Positions 62,294 to 64,000 of a DNA stretch of 64,000 nt are shown here, in pieces. The notes under the pieces were generated by a model. It did no database searches. It worked only from the letters and a program-made list of their open reading frames with translations, and was not told the origin of the DNA. Source of the stretch: Rubripirellula reticaptiva (GTDB lineage: Bacteria > Planctomycetota > Planctomycetia > Pirellulales > Pirellulaceae); assembly GCF_007860175.1 (NCBI RefSeq), contig NZ_SJPX01000004.1, positions 967,781 to 1,031,780 on the forward strand, in the 5' to 3' direction. A program made the position numbers and the translations under genes. Each line of letters begins with the position of its first letter. Position 1 is the stretch's first letter.

Positions 62294-62588
62294 ATTTCCG
62301 TAGTTAAGATCTTGCGCATTCAAGCTCTGGATCGCTCCCATTAGCTTGCATCTATCGAAAAAGTAGCCCGCAAACAGCGGGCGAGTCGAAGAATTAGCGA
62401 ATCTTTGCCGGTTGTTCCGATTGATCTTTCTAGGGGGCCGCGTCGGACAAAAACGGTTGCATCCGTCCGGATTGATTGGTCCTTGAATTTCGGTCCCGAC
62501 TGGGGCAAGCCGCACATGCGATACAACCGACTTAGCCCTATTGAGTGCATACGCGCTCACGATTTACGTCAAGAAAGTAAGAGCAAGG
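62294..62588. other. divergent promoter region of giant gene and TolC-like gene
   Basis: These 295 bp separate the two divergent genes and should contain both promoters. No clear sigma70 boxes were identified. The minus-strand frame of the giant gene is open through most of it, but a hairpin (62366-62382) argues that it is leader rather than coding. Confidence 0.5.
62356..62382 (-). promoter_or_regulatory. terminator-like hairpin in the leader of the giant gene
   Basis: On the minus strand GCCCGC, TGTTT and GCGGGC form a 6-bp GC stem with a 5-nt loop (62382-62366), followed by TACTTTTTCG. The form is that of a weak intrinsic terminator, placed about 63 nt before the chosen start codon of the giant gene. 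It may act as an attenuator or leader structure. Confidence 0.55.
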
Positions 62589-64000
62589 ATGCTTTACGGT
62601 TGCCCCAACCGATCGCCCATGAGTCGCATTGTGCGAGCCATGGTCGTCTTCGCATTTGCTGCCTATGCAGCAAATGGGATGGTTGTATGGGGTGACGACG
62701 ACTTGATCGAAGCCGGAAACATGCAAGCCGGCAATGCCGTATCCGATCAGGCTGACCCGCTGGCCTGGTGGATCGACGATGCATCGCAACCGTTGCTGGA
62801 TCGCCCGGGATGGGTCACATTTGATCTGCAAACGGTGCTGCATGATGCACTGGCCCATAGCCCGCGGATTCAGGCAGTTTCACAGCGGACCAGCATCACG
62901 TTGGAACGAATCGTTCAACAAGATGCTGCGTTTGACCCCAGTGTGTTGTTGGAAGGCAAGGCCGGACGTACCAACGAACCGGTGGGAAACACGCTGACCA
63001 CCGGCGGGCCGTCGCGTTCGATCGAAGAATCCTATATCGCCCGCGCTGGGATCCAGCAAACCGGACGGCGGGGCACCGAGGTGGACTTGTCGCAAGAGAT
63101 CGGGACGCTCGACAGCAACAGTCTGTTCTTCTTACCGGCCAATCAAGGCAATTCGAGACTGAGTCTCAGTTTGACACAGCCACTGCTCGGTCGCGGCGGA
63201 CAGGTCTACAATGAACGGTTGTTGACCCAAGCACAGATTGACGGACGAGTTTCATGGCAATCGATGCGCGGCGATGTCGAACAACAAATCGCCGACATCG
63301 TTTCGGCTTACTGGCTACTGTACGAATTGAGATGTCATCTTGTCCAAGCCAAGGGCTTGCTGGCTCAAGCCGCGGCGGTCGAATCGATCTTAGAAGCACG
63401 CCAGGATTTTGACGCTGGCAAAATCGAATTGGCCAAGGCGCGAGGTCGTGTTGCCAAACGCAACGACCGTGTCGTTCAAATGCAGGCCGAGGTCCAGAAG
63501 CAACAAGTTCGATTGGCGCGGTTGATCGGATCCGAAGAACTGATCAACGGTGGCAACCAGTTGGAATTGATTCCGCAAGCGGCGACGGTCTATCCGAATC
63601 TTGAAATCAATCTGGCGCAAGCGGTCATTCAGGGATTCGAGAATCGGCCCGAAATCCGATCGGCGACTTTGGCGATGGAATCGGCTGCGCTGTCGATCAA
63701 CGTCTCACGCACGGAACTGATGCCAGACCTGACCGCGGTCATGAATGGCTATCTGGCGGCCTTGAACGGCGAGAATGCGATCTTTCGGTCAATCGGAGAT
63801 CAATTTTCCAAAGGTGGGCCGGGATTGTCGGCGGGCCTGCGGTACGAGATGCCTTACGCACGCCGCGCCGCCAAGAGTCGCTATCGCGAGGCAAATTACC
63901 GCTATCAACAGCGAAGCGAAGAACTGCGCGAAGCGATCCAATTGACACACGCCGAAATTGAAATCGCATTGGTAAACGTCAATACCGCCATGCGACAACG
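62589..64000 (+). CDS. TolC-type outer-membrane efflux/secretion protein, partial
   Basis: The plus-strand frame from ATG 62589 is open to the right edge (about 470 codons), so the C-terminus is missing. ATGs at 62619 and 62640 are alternative starts. A signal-like hydrophobic stretch (VRAMVVFAFAAYAANGMVV) precedes the mature protein. The mature part has the OEP/TolC pattern: FDLQTVLHDALAHSPRIQAV, a beta segment ending LSLTQPLLGRGGQVYNERLL, then long coiled helices (QIADIVSAYWLLYELRCHL, ARGRVAKRNDRVVQMQAEV, LARLIGS). A second repeat follows (INLAQAVIQGFENRPEIRSA, LRYEMPYARRAAKSRY). It is divergent from the giant gene, 295 bp apart, an arrangement compatible with a type I secretion locus whose HlyB/HlyD parts would lie to the right. 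Confidence 0.9.
   Translation, partial: MLYGCPNRSPMSRIVRAMVVFAFAAYAANGMVVWGDDDLIEAGNMQAGNAVSDQADPLAWWIDDASQPLLDRPGWVTFDLQTVLHDALAHSPRIQAVSQRTSITLERIVQQDAAFDPSVLLEGKAGRTNEPVGNTLTTGGPSRSIEESYIARAGIQQTGRRGTEVDLSQEIGTLDSNSLFFLPANQGNSRLSLSLTQPLLGRGGQVYNERLLTQAQIDGRVSWQSMRGDVEQQIADIVSAYWLLYELRCHLVQAKGLLAQAAAVESILEARQDFDAGKIELAKARGRVAKRNDRVVQMQAEVQKQQVRLARLIGSEELINGGNQLELIPQAATVYPNLEINLAQAVIQGFENRPEIRSATLAMESAALSINVSRTELMPDLTAVMNGYLAALNGENAIFRSIGDQFSKGGPGLSAGLRYEMPYARRAAKSRYREANYRYQQRSEELREAIQLTHAEIEIALVNVNTAMRQ

Noticed and set aside
62294-62560. N-terminal extension of the giant gene by 89 codons
   Set aside because: The extension is basic, contains three cysteines otherwise absent from the protein apart from Cys209, crosses a terminator-like hairpin, and lies before the LEPRxLL-type motif that normally starts near the N-terminus.
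1-64000. tRNA or rRNA genes, insertion sequences, phage genes
   Set aside because: No CCA-ended cloverleaf, transposase motif or inverted-repeat-bounded element was recognised in the intergenic regions; a computational scan was not possible.

Overview
The window looks like a chromosomal segment of a marine-type planctomycete, most likely Pirellulaceae (Rhodopirellula and relatives). This is inferred from the combination of a DUF1559 pseudopilin, a CSPMR sulfatase, a PEP-CTERM protein, a secreted sialate-O-acetylesterase and a giant protein with a LEPRxLL-type N-terminus. Every assignment rests on reading motifs; no database search was run. No rRNA, tRNA, CRISPR array, insertion sequence or phage gene was recognised.

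Layout. Positions 1-6082 (minus strand) hold a transcription/translation operon: nusA, infB, rbfA and a truncated HhH-GPD-like gene running off the left edge. Upstream of nusA are an intrinsic terminator and a membrane-anchored hypothetical gene (6196-6999). Positions 7488-16478 (plus strand) hold a type II secretion/type IV pilus-like assembly cluster: pseudopilin, receiver-only response regulator, histidine kinase, STAS protein, GspE/PilB ATPase, GspF/PilC platform protein, then PilM-, PilN-, PilO- and PilP/GspC-like proteins. No secretin or prepilin peptidase is present. An orphan fliG follows and converges with dnaE (17680-21246, minus). A DUF1559 pseudopilin (21838-23037) and a small lipoprotein (minus) share a bidirectional terminator.

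Positions 23849-28253 form a catabolic or surface block: sialate-O-acetylesterase (minus), then, divergently, a PEP-CTERM protein with a complete trypsin-type catalytic triad and an arylsulfatase-type sulfatase. A small membrane protein, a transaldolase and a PAS-GGDEF-HD protein follow.

The right half is dominated by one minus-strand gene (32684-62293) encoding about 9,870 residues. It starts with a LEPRxLL-like motif and a DUF4347 domain. It continues with LamG, beta-helix, C-type-lectin-like, cadherin-like, PKD and NHL-propeller modules, and then long tandem arrays (10+1 VCBS-type, 8 'SLTETD', 4 'ATEDG', 4 cadherin-like). It ends in a Pro/Thr linker, a hydrophobic segment and an acidic tail. 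A TolC-type outer-membrane gene starts divergently at 62589 and runs off the right edge, which suggests type I-like export of the giant protein. The most striking observation is that the giant protein appears to contain a single cysteine. It sits in a 'YGC' motif of the DUF4347 domain, 43 residues after an 'SHG' motif, a spacing and context like clan CD (caspase/gingipain-like) peptidases.
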